This document shows positions 18,344 to 27,577 of a stretch of 64,000 nucleotides of DNA, one piece after another. Where the stretch lies: contig NZ_LGRV01000003.1 in the NCBI RefSeq assembly GCF_001278945.1, forward strand, positions 930,001 to 994,000. The letters run 5' to 3'. The stretch comes from Lysinibacillus contaminans (lineage in GTDB: Bacteria > Bacillota > Bacilli > Bacillales_A > Planococcaceae). How positions within the stretch are numbered: position 1 is the first letter of the stretch; every line of letters starts with the position of its first letter. A model generated the notes under the pieces. The model ran no database searches, was not told where the DNA came from, and saw only the letters and a program-made list of their open reading frames with translations. The translations under genes and the position numbers were made by a program.

Positions 18344-18854
18344 GTTTCATTTCTCCTTCTGTATCTTGCAGTTGGATTTTAAGTATTTTTAACGCTTTAT
18401 AAAGGCGCGATTTGGTCGTGCTAAGCTTAATGCCAAGTATGTCCGCCACATCAGCGAGTTTTAAATCCTCGAAATAATGCAAAATGACGATTTCACGGTA
18501 CATTTGCGGCAGTTCAGCTAAAGCATGTTCTAAGTCGACGTTTTCGTATTTGTCCTCTTGTGCGGGGGTTAAGTGATGAAGTGTTTCATCATCCGTGACT
18601 TGTAGACGTTTATGCTTGCGTAAAAAATCGATGGCCGTACGCACGACGATTTTGTAAAACCAACTTTTCATATAATCGACTTTTTCGATGTTGTTGAGCG
18701 CAATCATGGCTTTTTGAATGCTGTCCTGTACGACATCGAGTGCATCTTGCTCGTTTTTCGTATAGCTATAAGCTAGCAAATAAAAACGTTCCTTATTTTC
18801 ACGTATGAACTGGACAAACACCTCTTCGTGTTGAAATGCATTTCTGGTTTTCAT
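18336..18854 (-). CDS. sigV: ECF sigma factor SigV-like
   Basis: 172 residues. Region 2: ENKERFYLLAYSYTKNEQDA and LDVVQDSIQKAM; linker with SWFYKIVVRTAIDFLRKHKR; region 4: LPQMYREIVILHYFEDLKLA and DILGIKLSTTKSRLYKALK. The downstream gene encodes the RsiV-type partner. In B. subtilis this sigma directs lysozyme-resistance genes (oatA, dlt) and itself. No oatA homolog lies in this window. AAGGAGC precedes the ATG. Confidence 0.88.
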   Translation of the reverse strand: MKTRNAFQHEEVFVQFIRENKERFYLLAYSYTKNEQDALDVVQDSIQKAMIALNNIEKVDYMKSWFYKIVVRTAIDFLRKHKRLQVTDDETLHHLTPAQEDKYENVDLEHALAELPQMYREIVILHYFEDLKLADVADILGIKLSTTKSRLYKALKILKIQLQDTEGEMKHE

Positions 18855-18898
18855 GCTAAAAGAAGCTCCTTTTTAACAATTTCTTTTGTATACAATTA

Positions 18899-18930
18899 TT
18901 AGACGTACGAAAGGGGTGGAAAAGTTTATC
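18899..18930 (-). promoter_or_regulatory. Candidate SigV autoregulatory promoter
   Basis: Minus strand ATAAACTTTT then CGTCTAATA; the AAAC and CGTC boxes are 18 bases apart, 1-2 longer than usual for TGAAAC-N16/17-CGTC. About 45 bases before the sigV start. Confidence 0.4.
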
Positions 18931-18933
18931 CCA

Positions 18934-18968
18934 ATAAAAAAATCTTACCCAACTAACAGGTAAGATTT
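18934..18968 (-). terminator. Terminator of the TSUP gene
   Basis: AATCTTACC pairs with GGTAAGATT and is followed on the minus strand by TTTTTTATT. Confidence 0.85.
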
Positions 18969-18974
18969 ACGAAT

Positions 18975-19742
18975 TCACGAAAAATAATCATATGTATTTT
19001 TCACAAGTAATAAAATTGTGACGACGATAAATAGCTTACGGACATAGCTACTACCACGTTTAATGGCGAATTTAGAACCGACAATGGCTCCAGCAATTTG
19101 TGCAAGTCCCATGGGTAGACCATAAGCATAATTGATTTGCCCTAAGTACATAAACATCAAAAGAGCAGCAATATTACTGCCGAAGTTTAAAAACTTGGCA
19201 TTGCCTGCGGATTTTAAAAAGTCAAAGCCGACCATTAAAAAGGCGAAGAGTAAAAACGAGCCTGTTCCAGGACCTAAAAAGCCGTCATAAAAGCCAATTA
19301 ACGTAATAGCAACGATAAACAGTACATAACGTTTGGGTGTGAGCTTTTTATAGGTAGAAACGCCACCCCAGTCTTTTTTGAGAATCGTATAAACCGCTAC
19401 AGCTGCTAACATGATCAGCATTAACGGCTTTAGGACGCTGGGATCTAGTAAATGGACAATCCAGGCGCCAATCATGGAGCCGATGAATACAAATGGGAAA
19501 AGCTTGTAGACGGATTTAATATCTAGTTTGCCCGAGCGGTAAAACGTGATGGTACTCGTTAGTGACCCCATCGTACCGGCTAGTTTATTTGTGGCTACGG
19601 CCGTTGAAGGGGGAAGTCCAACAAACATAAGAGCTGGGAGTGAAATCAAGCCCCCCCCACCAACGACGGAATCAATAAAAGCCGCTAAAAAGCCAAAAAG
19701 AAGGAGTATAAGTAAAATGTTTAAATCTAAATCAAATGGCAA
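18975..19742 (-). CDS. TSUP (TauE/SafE/YfcA-type) membrane transporter
   Basis: 255 residues, about eight membrane segments. FLAAFIDSVVGGGGLISLPA and the ATNKLAGTMGSLTSTITF block are diagnostic for the YfcA-type branch of the TSUP family, which move small organo-sulfur or organic anions; the specific substrate is not known. The start is a TTG at 19742 with only a weak site (GAGATGACC) ahead; no better start in frame keeps the first helix. It lies 84 bases downstream of the SWIM gene on the same strand. Confidence 0.88.
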   Translation of the reverse strand: MPFDLDLNILLILLLFGFLAAFIDSVVGGGGLISLPALMFVGLPPSTAVATNKLAGTMGSLTSTITFYRSGKLDIKSVYKLFPFVFIGSMIGAWIVHLLDPSVLKPLMLIMLAAVAVYTILKKDWGGVSTYKKLTPKRYVLFIVAITLIGFYDGFLGPGTGSFLLFAFLMVGFDFLKSAGNAKFLNFGSNIAALLMFMYLGQINYAYGLPMGLAQIAGAIVGSKFAIKRGSSYVRKLFIVVTILLLVKNTYDYFS

Positions 19743-19825
19743 AACAGGTCATCTCTTTTCTCGTTGTAATAATTTGATAGTATCGGAACGAGGAGAGGCT
19801 GTAAATAGGCTACGTAAGATTTTTA

Positions 19826-21451
19826 CTAATGGATATTTGCTAGTTCATCGTGTAAAGCAGGTCTTTTTGGGTACTGCTTTTTTAATTGTGTAATAATTGA
19901 TGCCACTTCTTCTGTGAAACCAAGGTTTTTAAAATTTTGTAATGTTTTGCGAAGTGCCTGATAATGACCGCGATTAGAAGCGGTACTTGCCTCCTTTGTG
20001 AGTTTTTGCATAAACAAAGCTTTTACGTCTTCACGATAATCCTGTATTAAATATCTGGCGTAGTTTTCTAAAAACTCAGGATGTTTTTTGCAATAACGCA
20101 GTAGTACTGCCCATTGTTGTTCTTCAATCATTTTGATTGCATACCAGAAAGGATAGCTTGGCATTTCGTCGAAGGACAGGAGTAAATCTTGGAGTATTTC
20201 GGGCCACTCATCGTTACTATACAGCGTTTTGAGCGCTTCATAAAATTCCATACTGCCCTCTACGGCAAGTGGAAAAGCAATTGCCCGCATCGCTTGCTTG
20301 TTGCCTAGTGCTTTATGTGCTTGATAGGCGTATTCCTCCCATTTTTGGCGAAGATATCTATCATTAAAATCGATTTCAACGCCCTCTGCACAAAGTGATA
20401 ATACCTGCTCATGATTTTGTTGCTCGATATAATGCAAAATAACGGTTTCTCGCATATCAGGATTATCGGGGTGTGCCTGTAAATGAGTGAGCATATCCTC
20501 TTCTTCTGCCCACTGCATCAACGCTTGAAGCTGTAAATTTTCAATTTTATTTTGATAATGGTCGCTAAGTGTAAGTGTTGCTAAATAGTCTTGTAAGCGC
20601 TGTGCGAAGATAGGGTCCTGACAAAAAGGTAAGGCTTGCTCAAGTAGTGTAAGCTTAGCATCCGTTTCATCCTCAAAAATAGGGAGCTTTGACATTTCCA
20701 CTAGATGCTCGAAATAGTGTCCCTGCTCATCTAGAGACCATATGTTTAATCCATCCACAAGGGCAATTTCTAAACATGCTAAGCTTTCGGCGAGTATTTC
20801 GTCTAACATGTCGTGATACTCAGATATCTCCAGAAGCTCTGTTGTTTTTTCGTAGCACAATATGGCTATCTTATACGCCGTACCGTACTGTTTTTCTGTG
20901 ATACAACCATGTGCAGTATCGAGTGCTTGCTCAATACAATGAAGGGCATCTGGTACTTCATTCCAAGCTAAATAACCTTTGCGGTGTACCTTTTGGAGTG
21001 AATAGGTGATTGTTTCTTGTGCTTGCGTATAAGGATCGATTTTTTTCGGAGTTGTTAAAAATCGCTGCATCAATTGCTGTTGGAGTTTGGTATTTTTTTG
21101 TGCAAGCTCTAGTAGAAAGGCGAGTAAGTCTTCTTTTGATTGCTCGTTTAATACGATTTCTAGTGGTAAAGAGGACATTTCCTTTTTAGGCTCCTGTTGT
21201 AACGCATAAAATACCGCGACTTCATGTTTGCAATAAGGTCCGTCATATGGACAATCGCAAGAAGAGCTGACAATCTCATCAGTATCGGCTAGTTGAACCT
21301 CTACGTCATATGAATCACTACCAGTGACTTCGGCCTGCCATTCTGTACTTGTTCGATGTATTAAAGCGATCACATGACCGTTTTTAAAATAGCTTTTTCC
21401 GCGTTTTACTATTGTACTAGAAATATATTTGTCAAAGTTTTGTAAGTTCAT
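19826..21451 (-). CDS. SWIM zinc-finger protein
   Basis: 541 residues. Near the N terminus, residues about 61-73 carry the SWIM motif CxC-x7-CxH in CDCPYDGPYCKH, a zinc-binding module implicated in DNA or protein contacts. The rest is a long helical, tetratricopeptide-like region rich in acidic residues. Bacillus homologs of this layout often adjoin SNF2-type helicases; none is seen here. No firm function. The ATG follows AGAGAGGCGGCCG. Confidence 0.85.
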   Translation of the reverse strand: MNLQNFDKYISSTIVKRGKSYFKNGHVIALIHRTSTEWQAEVTGSDSYDVEVQLADTDEIVSSSCDCPYDGPYCKHEVAVFYALQQEPKKEMSSLPLEIVLNEQSKEDLLAFLLELAQKNTKLQQQLMQRFLTTPKKIDPYTQAQETITYSLQKVHRKGYLAWNEVPDALHCIEQALDTAHGCITEKQYGTAYKIAILCYEKTTELLEISEYHDMLDEILAESLACLEIALVDGLNIWSLDEQGHYFEHLVEMSKLPIFEDETDAKLTLLEQALPFCQDPIFAQRLQDYLATLTLSDHYQNKIENLQLQALMQWAEEEDMLTHLQAHPDNPDMRETVILHYIEQQNHEQVLSLCAEGVEIDFNDRYLRQKWEEYAYQAHKALGNKQAMRAIAFPLAVEGSMEFYEALKTLYSNDEWPEILQDLLLSFDEMPSYPFWYAIKMIEEQQWAVLLRYCKKHPEFLENYARYLIQDYREDVKALFMQKLTKEASTASNRGHYQALRKTLQNFKNLGFTEEVASIITQLKKQYPKRPALHDELANIH

Positions 21452-21614
21452 CGGCCGCCTCTCTTTCTTATTCCTTATTTTATCGAAAATAGCGAAAGAA
21501 CACGAATTATATAAAAGCGTTTATTTTCTGGTTTGGGTGTAAAATATTCTGTTTAATCCATGTATTTTAATGATATTATGTAGAAAATGGTGTTTTTTAC
21601 GCAAAGGGGACGTG

Positions 21615-22046
21615 ATGACATTGAGTTTAGGAAATCATTTTAGAGTATTTATGTGCGTTGTGTTTATGGGGGTACTTGTAGGCTATGTGTATACAGCGAA
21701 AAAGGATGTTACCGACAACGTGTATATTGACACGGTAAAAGGTGGTCACTTAACTGGATTTTCAGAGGTAACTGTTCGGGATGCGTTTAATCATGCGCTG
21801 ACAGAGCCTTATTGGCGTTACTATAAGGCAAAGACCGGTCAGCATGTAGTGGAATTATCGGGGGGGATTTCACATTCAGGGGAAAAAGGACGTGCTGTTA
21901 TACAGTTTATCGTTGAGGGAGAGTCTACTGTTTTTACATTGGGTGCTATGAAATTTAATGAAGTCGTACAGGATGTTGAACAGAAGTGGACACTTATTGG
22001 TAATGTCTATGACACATGGCATGCGAGGCAATTAGTTTATCAATAG
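21615..22046 (+). CDS. Hypothetical membrane-anchored protein
   Basis: 143 residues: one N-terminal membrane segment (FMCVVFMGVLVGYVY, about 11-25) with the rest predicted outside, starting at AKKDVTDNVYIDTVKGG. A compact beta-rich domain follows (VVELSGGISHSGEKGRAVIQ). I do not recognise the family. ATG 21615 is taken because AAAGGGGA is just upstream; a longer frame begins at 21570 without a ribosome site. Transcribed divergently from the SWIM gene. Confidence 0.65.
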   Translation: MTLSLGNHFRVFMCVVFMGVLVGYVYTAKKDVTDNVYIDTVKGGHLTGFSEVTVRDAFNHALTEPYWRYYKAKTGQHVVELSGGISHSGEKGRAVIQFIVEGESTVFTLGAMKFNEVVQDVEQKWTLIGNVYDTWHARQLVYQ

Positions 22047-22123
22047 TTGCTTTTACTTTTGAAAAAAGTTTTCTTATATTACAGTAGAAGGGAGGATATA
22101 CATATCTAGAAAGGGTGTTTTAC

Positions 22124-23116
22124 ATGAGATTAAGTATTTTAGATCAAATCCCTGTACCTAAAGGACAAACTGCAGCGGAAGCGATGCAGCGCACAGAGCA
22201 ATTAGCGATGATAGGGGAGGAACTGGGCTTTCATCGTATGTGGCTAGCGGAGCACCATAATACACAGTCTCTTGCTAGTTCAGCGCCAGAAATTACAGCT
22301 GCTTTTTTAGCGGCGAAAACAAAGCGACTGCGTATTGGGACAGGCGGTGTGATGATGATGCATTATTCACCGTATAAGCTAGCAGAAGTTTTTAAAACAT
22401 TAAGTGCGCTTGCACCAGATCGTATTGATTTTGGCGTAGGACGTGCCCCTGGTGGAGATCATCCTGCCATTTATGCACTGGCCGAGGGGCGTCGCCAACG
22501 TATGACCGAGCAGTATGACAAGCTTGAAATTATTTTGAAGCTGATGAACGAACAAAAAACAGGTGAATATGTATACGATCAAGTCGTTGCCTCTCCAACG
22601 AATATCAAGCTTCCCGAGGCATGGTTACTTGGCTCTAGTGGTCAAAGTGCGATGCAGGCAGGGCAGTTAGGTGTCGGTTATTCCTATGCACAGTTTTTCA
22701 CAGGCAATATGTCGAAGGATATTTTTGATGCGTATAGAGCTTATTTTACGCCTTCTTATTATATGGAAAAGCCACAAATACTTGTGACATATGCCGCAAC
22801 AGTCGCGGAGACACTAGAAGAAGCGGAGTATTTGGCTAAGCCTATTGATATTACTCGTTTACAGCTCATGAAGGGGCAACTTATTCAGTCGATTTCACCT
22901 GAAGAAGCAAAAGATTACCCATTAACAGAAATGGATAAGTTGGCGATTGATAATAATCGTAAAGCCCATCTTGTTGGTACAGCAAAGGAAGTCGCATCGT
23001 TTTTACAAGCTGAACAAGTGCAATATGGCTTTGATGAAGTCATGTTGAACTGCAATCTTTATTCGCAGGAAAGCCGCTTGAATTGTTACAAGCTACTGGC
23101 GAAGGAATTACTATGA
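22124..23116 (+). CDS. Luciferase-like monooxygenase family protein
   Basis: 330 residues with a TIM-barrel bacterial luciferase-like layout: RLSILDQIPVPKGQTAAEA at the N terminus, RMWLAEHHNTQSLASSAPE (substrate/flavin region), RIGTGGVMMMHYSPYKLAE, and DRIDFGVGRAPGGD, all typical of the group containing B. subtilis YceB and YvbT. Such enzymes use reduced FMN or F420; the substrate is not known. The ATG at 22124 is 8 bases after AAAGGG. Confidence 0.88.
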   Translation: MRLSILDQIPVPKGQTAAEAMQRTEQLAMIGEELGFHRMWLAEHHNTQSLASSAPEITAAFLAAKTKRLRIGTGGVMMMHYSPYKLAEVFKTLSALAPDRIDFGVGRAPGGDHPAIYALAEGRRQRMTEQYDKLEIILKLMNEQKTGEYVYDQVVASPTNIKLPEAWLLGSSGQSAMQAGQLGVGYSYAQFFTGNMSKDIFDAYRAYFTPSYYMEKPQILVTYAATVAETLEEAEYLAKPIDITRLQLMKGQLIQSISPEEAKDYPLTEMDKLAIDNNRKAHLVGTAKEVASFLQAEQVQYGFDEVMLNCNLYSQESRLNCYKLLAKELL

Positions 23117-23121
23117 TAAAT

Positions 23122-23156
23122 GGCTACCCAATGCTTCGGCGTTTGGTAGTTTTTTA
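23122..23156 (+). terminator. Terminator after luciferase-like gene
   Basis: CTACCCAATGC pairs with GCGTTTGGTAG over a TTCG loop, followed by TTTTTT. Confidence 0.85.
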
Positions 23157-23482
23157 CTGATAATACGTACTGTATCACTATACTGTGGTGGATAAAGTAT
23201 GTTGATAATTATTTTTAACAGGTGTATTGATTGTAGGGGAGCGACCCCTTTTGCTCGCGGAAATCAACTTCCCACTTTAATAGCAATGGTGAAAATTTGT
23301 TAATCAACACGCCTGATGTTTTCTATTAAGATATTGGATTAGGTCTATACTGTCATTAGATACAACAATAGAAAATCCGCCGTTACCATAACGAATACAA
23401 GCTTGAATTTGCTATACGACCTTAAAACTTCTGTTATGCTTACGTTAAGCAACTATTTTTTAAATGAAAATGAGGGTGACTT
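23157..23482. other. Intergenic with repeat fragment
   Basis: GCTCGCGGAAATCAAC at 23254-23269 matches, on the reverse strand, the first bases of the element at 43440/49760. The rest is AT-rich with no ORF beyond the likely leader of the next gene. Confidence 0.4.
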
Positions 23483-24811
23483 ATGAAAGCATATATACTA
23501 AAACTAACATTTGAAGACATGGAGTCGACTGTCTGGCGACGTGTTATTTTACCGGCCGGCGCGACATTTAATCGATTACATGAGCTGATTCAGCGTGTAA
23601 CGAACTTTCAAAGTGAATGGACGGATATAGCAATTCATTCATTTGCGATTGAACTAGAGGATGTTTTTATTACTGATAATGACGGGATTCATGAGGAATC
23701 GACAGATAAAAAATTTGCGGGAAAAACACTTCGACGACCAGCAAGTCTCAAAATTGATGCTTATATAGAAAAGTACGGCGCATTTGACTATGAATATGAT
23801 TTTGGTGATAGCTGGCGTATTCATATTGAGCTTGAGGAAACGGTGGAAGATTATTATTTCGGCTATCCAACACTACTGGCTGGCGAAGGCACGGCCCCAC
23901 CAGAAGATGTAGGTGGTGTACCAGGCTATGCCCATTTTTTAAATATCTATCATGATCCTACACACCCAGATTATTTAGAAATGCATAAGTGGGCGGAGAG
24001 CCAAAAGTATGAGCCGCTTGATATTGACTGGACGAATCAAATGCTCAAACATATGAGTTACAAGAAGAATGAATGGGCACATATTCATCACGAGCGTTAT
24101 AAAATTATTTCAGATAAGTATCGAGGCACGGACTTTATCGATGTAGAAAAGATTATGAATAAGGACCTAATTTCAGAGTATATCATTGCTTGTGTAAGTC
24201 TATACGGTATTGTGTCATTTTCAAAATTTAGAGAGATTTATAATGAGCAAAATGGGGCCAGCTTAACAACGAATCAATTATCGGCACTGCTTGATACACC
24301 AGATTTCAAACTATATTTAGAAAAAGGGCATGTTTATACAAAATATCATAATTTTGTACACGAGACTGTTAAGGTTTTCGATGATTTTGAACGTCTATCA
24401 GCGGAGGCTTTTGGGAAACCTTATTATGTACCTGCACAAGACGAATTGCTCAATTACTGTGATGGATTTTTTATTGAACGTACACCACAACAAGAGCAAT
24501 TACGTGATATGTTAGCGAAGGACTTTTTTAAAGGTGATTTTTCCTTGGCAGAGCAGGAAATATATGAACTCGTCTCCACTATTCAAGCATTAGGAAACAA
24601 TTTGAATCACGTCATCGAGAGTTTCTCAACTAGATTAGATTTTAAGGATACGCAGCAATTAAATCGTTATTTGCCCGTTGTGATTGGTATTATGAATACA
24701 ACGCGTATTAGGGAAAATCGTGGTCATACACCGCATGAACTTGCTCAGATGGGGAGTGGTGGTCAACCACTTTCAGCTATGCCAGTCAGTATGGTGAACG
24801 GTAGGACGTAA
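23483..24811 (+). CDS. pRiA4b ORF-3-like protein, C terminus frameshifted
   Basis: 442 residues. Residues 1-190 match the plasmid pRiA4b ORF-3 / IS1096 TnpR-like domain: YILKLTFEDMESTVWRRV, YEYDFGDSWRIHIE, and APPEDVGGVPGYAHFL. The role of this domain is unknown; it often accompanies SEC-C zinc motifs. The remainder is helical. At the stop (24809-24811) the frame is shifted by one relative to an adjacent SEC-C motif, so the ancestral protein was about 18 residues longer. GAGGGTGAC precedes the ATG. Confidence 0.85.
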   Translation: MKAYILKLTFEDMESTVWRRVILPAGATFNRLHELIQRVTNFQSEWTDIAIHSFAIELEDVFITDNDGIHEESTDKKFAGKTLRRPASLKIDAYIEKYGAFDYEYDFGDSWRIHIELEETVEDYYFGYPTLLAGEGTAPPEDVGGVPGYAHFLNIYHDPTHPDYLEMHKWAESQKYEPLDIDWTNQMLKHMSYKKNEWAHIHHERYKIISDKYRGTDFIDVEKIMNKDLISEYIIACVSLYGIVSFSKFREIYNEQNGASLTTNQLSALLDTPDFKLYLEKGHVYTKYHNFVHETVKVFDDFERLSAEAFGKPYYVPAQDELLNYCDGFFIERTPQQEQLRDMLAKDFFKGDFSLAEQEIYELVSTIQALGNNLNHVIESFSTRLDFKDTQQLNRYLPVVIGIMNTTRIRENRGHTPHELAQMGSGGQPLSAMPVSMVNGRT

Positions 24812-24866
24812 CGATCCGTGTCCCTGTGGTAGTGGTGAGAAATACAAGAAGTGCTGTGGGAAATAA
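24810..24866 (+). pseudogene. Detached SEC-C zinc-binding tail
   Basis: In the +1 frame relative to the preceding gene, codons read NDPCPCGSGEKYKKCCGK then TAA, a complete SEC-C motif (CxC-x8-CC). SEC-C tails are normally fused to the end of proteins like the upstream one, commonly after Gly-Arg; here GGTAGG is followed by the extra bases ACGT before AAC. Confidence 0.85.
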
Positions 24867-24908
24867 AACAGGAGCCATGTTATTATTGCTGAACATGGCT
24901 CCTGTTTG
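24867..24908 (+). terminator. Terminator after the pRiA4b-type gene
   Basis: AACAGGAGCCATGTT pairs perfectly with AACATGGCTCCTGTT. It starts directly after the SEC-C stop, showing that the tail belonged to the transcript. Confidence 0.82.
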
Positions 24909-25141
24909 AGGTTCTATAGATCTGTTAGGTCGTACATAAGGGATTTTATTGACATGATTTGCAGAGTTATCGGAATATTTTTTTGATTTTTTGCTATAGT
25001 TTATAGTGTTATAAGAATCATTTTAATATTTATCGACCCCGCTAAGTTGAAAGGGACAAATAACAAAATTGAACTCATCTAAAGCAGTAGTTTTGACATC
25101 TAAAATAATACCAATTTTTATGATGGATTTTGTTTTTCTTT

Positions 25142-25900
25142 TTAGAAATTAGAGGTTATTGAACTCTTAATATTGCTTATCTTATATAGTAATTCTATTC
25201 GATTTCGGGCTTCGAATTTTTGGAATAAATTTTGCAAATGCTTTTTTACAGTATTTTCGCTAATGAACAGCTGCCTAGCAATTTCATAATTTTTTTTCCC
25301 TTTTGCAATTTCAATAACTATTTCTTCTTCTCTATTGGTCAGAGTAGTTAATGGACTTCTTGCTAGTGCTGTAGATTGTAGATTGAAAATAAAACCATTT
25401 TCTATCATTTGGATAAGGAAATTTAGTTTTGTATAATCATTTTGATTAAAATTTAATTCATCGTTTTCACGCAGTAGTCCAATAACTCCGGCATATACGT
25501 TATCGACTTGGATATATATAGCCATCTCATCTCTTACATTATACTTGCTCATGAATAAATTATGATAATCAGAGTTTAAATACTCTTTCTCTGACACATT
25601 ATTTGTGATACTTTGTATGGCTTGTGTATGTTTAATGTTTTTTGGATGCAACGGATCATGTTTCTGAAAATACTGGAAATACTCTCGGATTAAAGATTCT
25701 TCTATATTAAATAAAATAGGATTCACTAGATTCTTTTGATCGTCAACTAACCAAAATAATGATGACTTAAAACCTAATTTTTCATACAGTATGTTTAGCA
25801 CATCGTAGCGATATGTTTCTAGATTTTGATTAATTTGTATTTTTGCTAAAGATTGAACTGTATTTAATAATTCTTTAGATTCTTGAATAGTTAGATTCAC
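25142..25900 (-). CDS. LuxR-family transcriptional regulator
   Basis: 252 residues. The C-terminal ~60 residues are a LuxR/GerE HTH: LTNREEEIVIEIAKGKKNYE followed by IARQLFISENTVKKHLQNLF. The N-terminal ~180 residues look like a GAF-type sensory domain (YAGVIGLLRENDELNFNQND). It is divergent from the amidase gene with a 130-base shared upstream region, so it is probably the amidase regulator; this is inference. A GTG start follows AAGGAGG at a slightly long spacing. Confidence 0.85.
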   Translation of the reverse strand: MNLTIQESKELLNTVQSLAKIQINQNLETYRYDVLNILYEKLGFKSSLFWLVDDQKNLVNPILFNIEESLIREYFQYFQKHDPLHPKNIKHTQAIQSITNNVSEKEYLNSDYHNLFMSKYNVRDEMAIYIQVDNVYAGVIGLLRENDELNFNQNDYTKLNFLIQMIENGFIFNLQSTALARSPLTTLTNREEEIVIEIAKGKKNYEIARQLFISENTVKKHLQNLFQKFEARNRIELLYKISNIKSSITSNF

Positions 25901-26032
25901 GAAAAAACAGTCCTCCTTGTCGAAATATACTCGTTAATGAATATATTCTCTTTCTTTAAAGATTATCCTTTCGGGTAATACGAATTAATTTTCTTTGTTT
26001 GTATACTGAGAAGAACAAGGAGGAGATGTGTG

Positions 26033-27496
26033 ATGAATCTTGGGGAGTTTACAAATTACGATGGATTGGGTTTAGCTGAACTTGTGAAAAATAAGGATGT
26101 ATTACCAGTAGAATTACTGGAACTTTCAATCAAAACGGTCACGGAATTAAATCCAGAGTTAAATGCAGTTGTAAAAACGTTTGAAGAAGTTGCTTTGGAG
26201 GAAATTAAACAGGGGTTGCCGAGTGGCGCTTTTGAAGGTGTGCCGTTCCTAATTAAAGAATTGGTTCTACATGCAAAAAATGTACCGCATAGTATGGGCA
26301 GTAGAGTTGCCGAAAATTCGGTATTTCCAGTTGACAGTGAACTGATGAAACGTTTTAGACAAGCAGGTTTTGTCACATTTGGTACGACAACAACACCTGA
26401 ATTTGGTTATAATGCAGCAACAGAGGCTGTATTATATGGACCAACTCGAAACCCTTGGGATTTAAATCATAGCCCTGGTGGATCAAGCGGTGGCTCCGCG
26501 GCTTCGGTTGCGGCAGGGATAGTGCCTATTGCACACGCAAATGATGGTGGGGGATCCATTCGTATTCCAGCAGCTTGTAGTGGGCTTGTTGGACTAAAAC
26601 CTACTAGGGGACGTATTCCGGCTGGACCGTTTAATAGCGAACCGCTAAATGGTATTGCAATTGAATTTGCGGTGACAAAGACGGTGAGAGATACAGCGCA
26701 TTTACTAGATGCTGTAAGTGGTCCAGACATCGGTTGCTACGGCTCGCCTGCAAATCCTGAAATAGCCTATAAAAATGTGCTAGATGTTCCTGTTCGCCCA
26801 TTGAAAATAGCATGGACAGCAAAACCAAATTCAGGTGCACCAGTGGATGAGGAGTGTGTAAAAGCACTCTATGAAACTGTTCAATTATGCCGGGATTTAG
26901 GGCATGTTGTAGTAGAGGCTTCACCGCAATACGAGCAAGAGCCATTTGCTAATGCAACGTTAAATATATGGACGGCGAATATTTATAAAATGATTGAAGG
27001 TGCAGCGAGCTTAACTGGTAAAACACCTTCTGAGAAAAATATTGAAGCGGCAATCTGGCAATGCTATCAATATGGGAAGGAATTAAAAGCTTCGGAGTTA
27101 TTAGAGGCGATTAATACAAATGCAATGGTATCAAGACAAGTCGGAGGATTCTTTACGGATTACGACATCTTATTATCGCCAACTTTGGCAACTTTACCAG
27201 CAAAAATTGGCGAGTTAAATGCCAATAATTCATCTATTAATGCCCGAGAATGGACTGAACAAATTTTCACGTATGCGCCATTTACGAATTTATTTAACGC
27301 AACGGGTCAGCCTTCAATTTCATTACCATTGAAGATGAGTAGTGCTGGTTTACCTATTGGCATGCAGTTTACAGGTAGATTCGCTGATGAAGCTACATTA
27401 CTTCAATTAGCGGCGCAATTAGAACAAGCCTTACCATGGAAAAATCGCAAACCAGCCGTACATGGATCAAATATTTTAGAAAACCAATTGAAATAG
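26033..27496 (+). CDS. Amidase signature family hydrolase
   Basis: 487 residues. The Ser-cisSer-Lys triad is visible: K in FLIKELV, cis-Ser in the [16 protein letters not shown] block, and Ser in [14 protein letters not shown]. The family hydrolyses amides; it differs from GatA in context, with no gatCB near, so it is a free-standing amidase. The substrate is unknown. ATG 26033 lies 7 bases after AAGGAGGAG. It is divergent from a LuxR regulator. Confidence 0.9.
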   Translation: MNLGEFTNYDGLGLAELVKNKDVLPVELLELSIKTVTELNPELNAVVKTFEEVALEEIKQGLPSGAFEGVPFLIKELVLHAKNVPHSMGSRVAENSVFPVDSELMKRFRQAGFVTFGTTTTPEFGYNAATEAVLYGPTRNPWDLNHSPGGSSGGSAASVAAGIVPIAHANDGGGSIRIPAACSGLVGLKPTRGRIPAGPFNSEPLNGIAIEFAVTKTVRDTAHLLDAVSGPDIGCYGSPANPEIAYKNVLDVPVRPLKIAWTAKPNSGAPVDEECVKALYETVQLCRDLGHVVVEASPQYEQEPFANATLNIWTANIYKMIEGAASLTGKTPSEKNIEAAIWQCYQYGKELKASELLEAINTNAMVSRQVGGFFTDYDILLSPTLATLPAKIGELNANNSSINAREWTEQIFTYAPFTNLFNATGQPSISLPLKMSSAGLPIGMQFTGRFADEATLLQLAAQLEQALPWKNRKPAVHGSNILENQLK

Positions 27497-27539
27497 AGGG
27501 AATTTAAAGCTTGCATATAGCAAGTTTATATATGTATGA

Positions 27540-27577
27540 ACAACCCCCAGCGAAAAGGGATGCTGGGGGTTGTTGTT
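27540..27577. terminator. Convergent terminator
   Basis: AACAACCCCCAGC pairs with GCTGGGGGTTGTT; it lies between amidase and yfkAB. Confidence 0.85.

Noticed and set aside
24795..24815. Programmed +1 frameshift like prfB
   Set aside because: No slippery codon next to the stop; the GGTAGG upstream is the ordinary Gly-Arg codons of the SEC-C junction. A simple indel is more likely.
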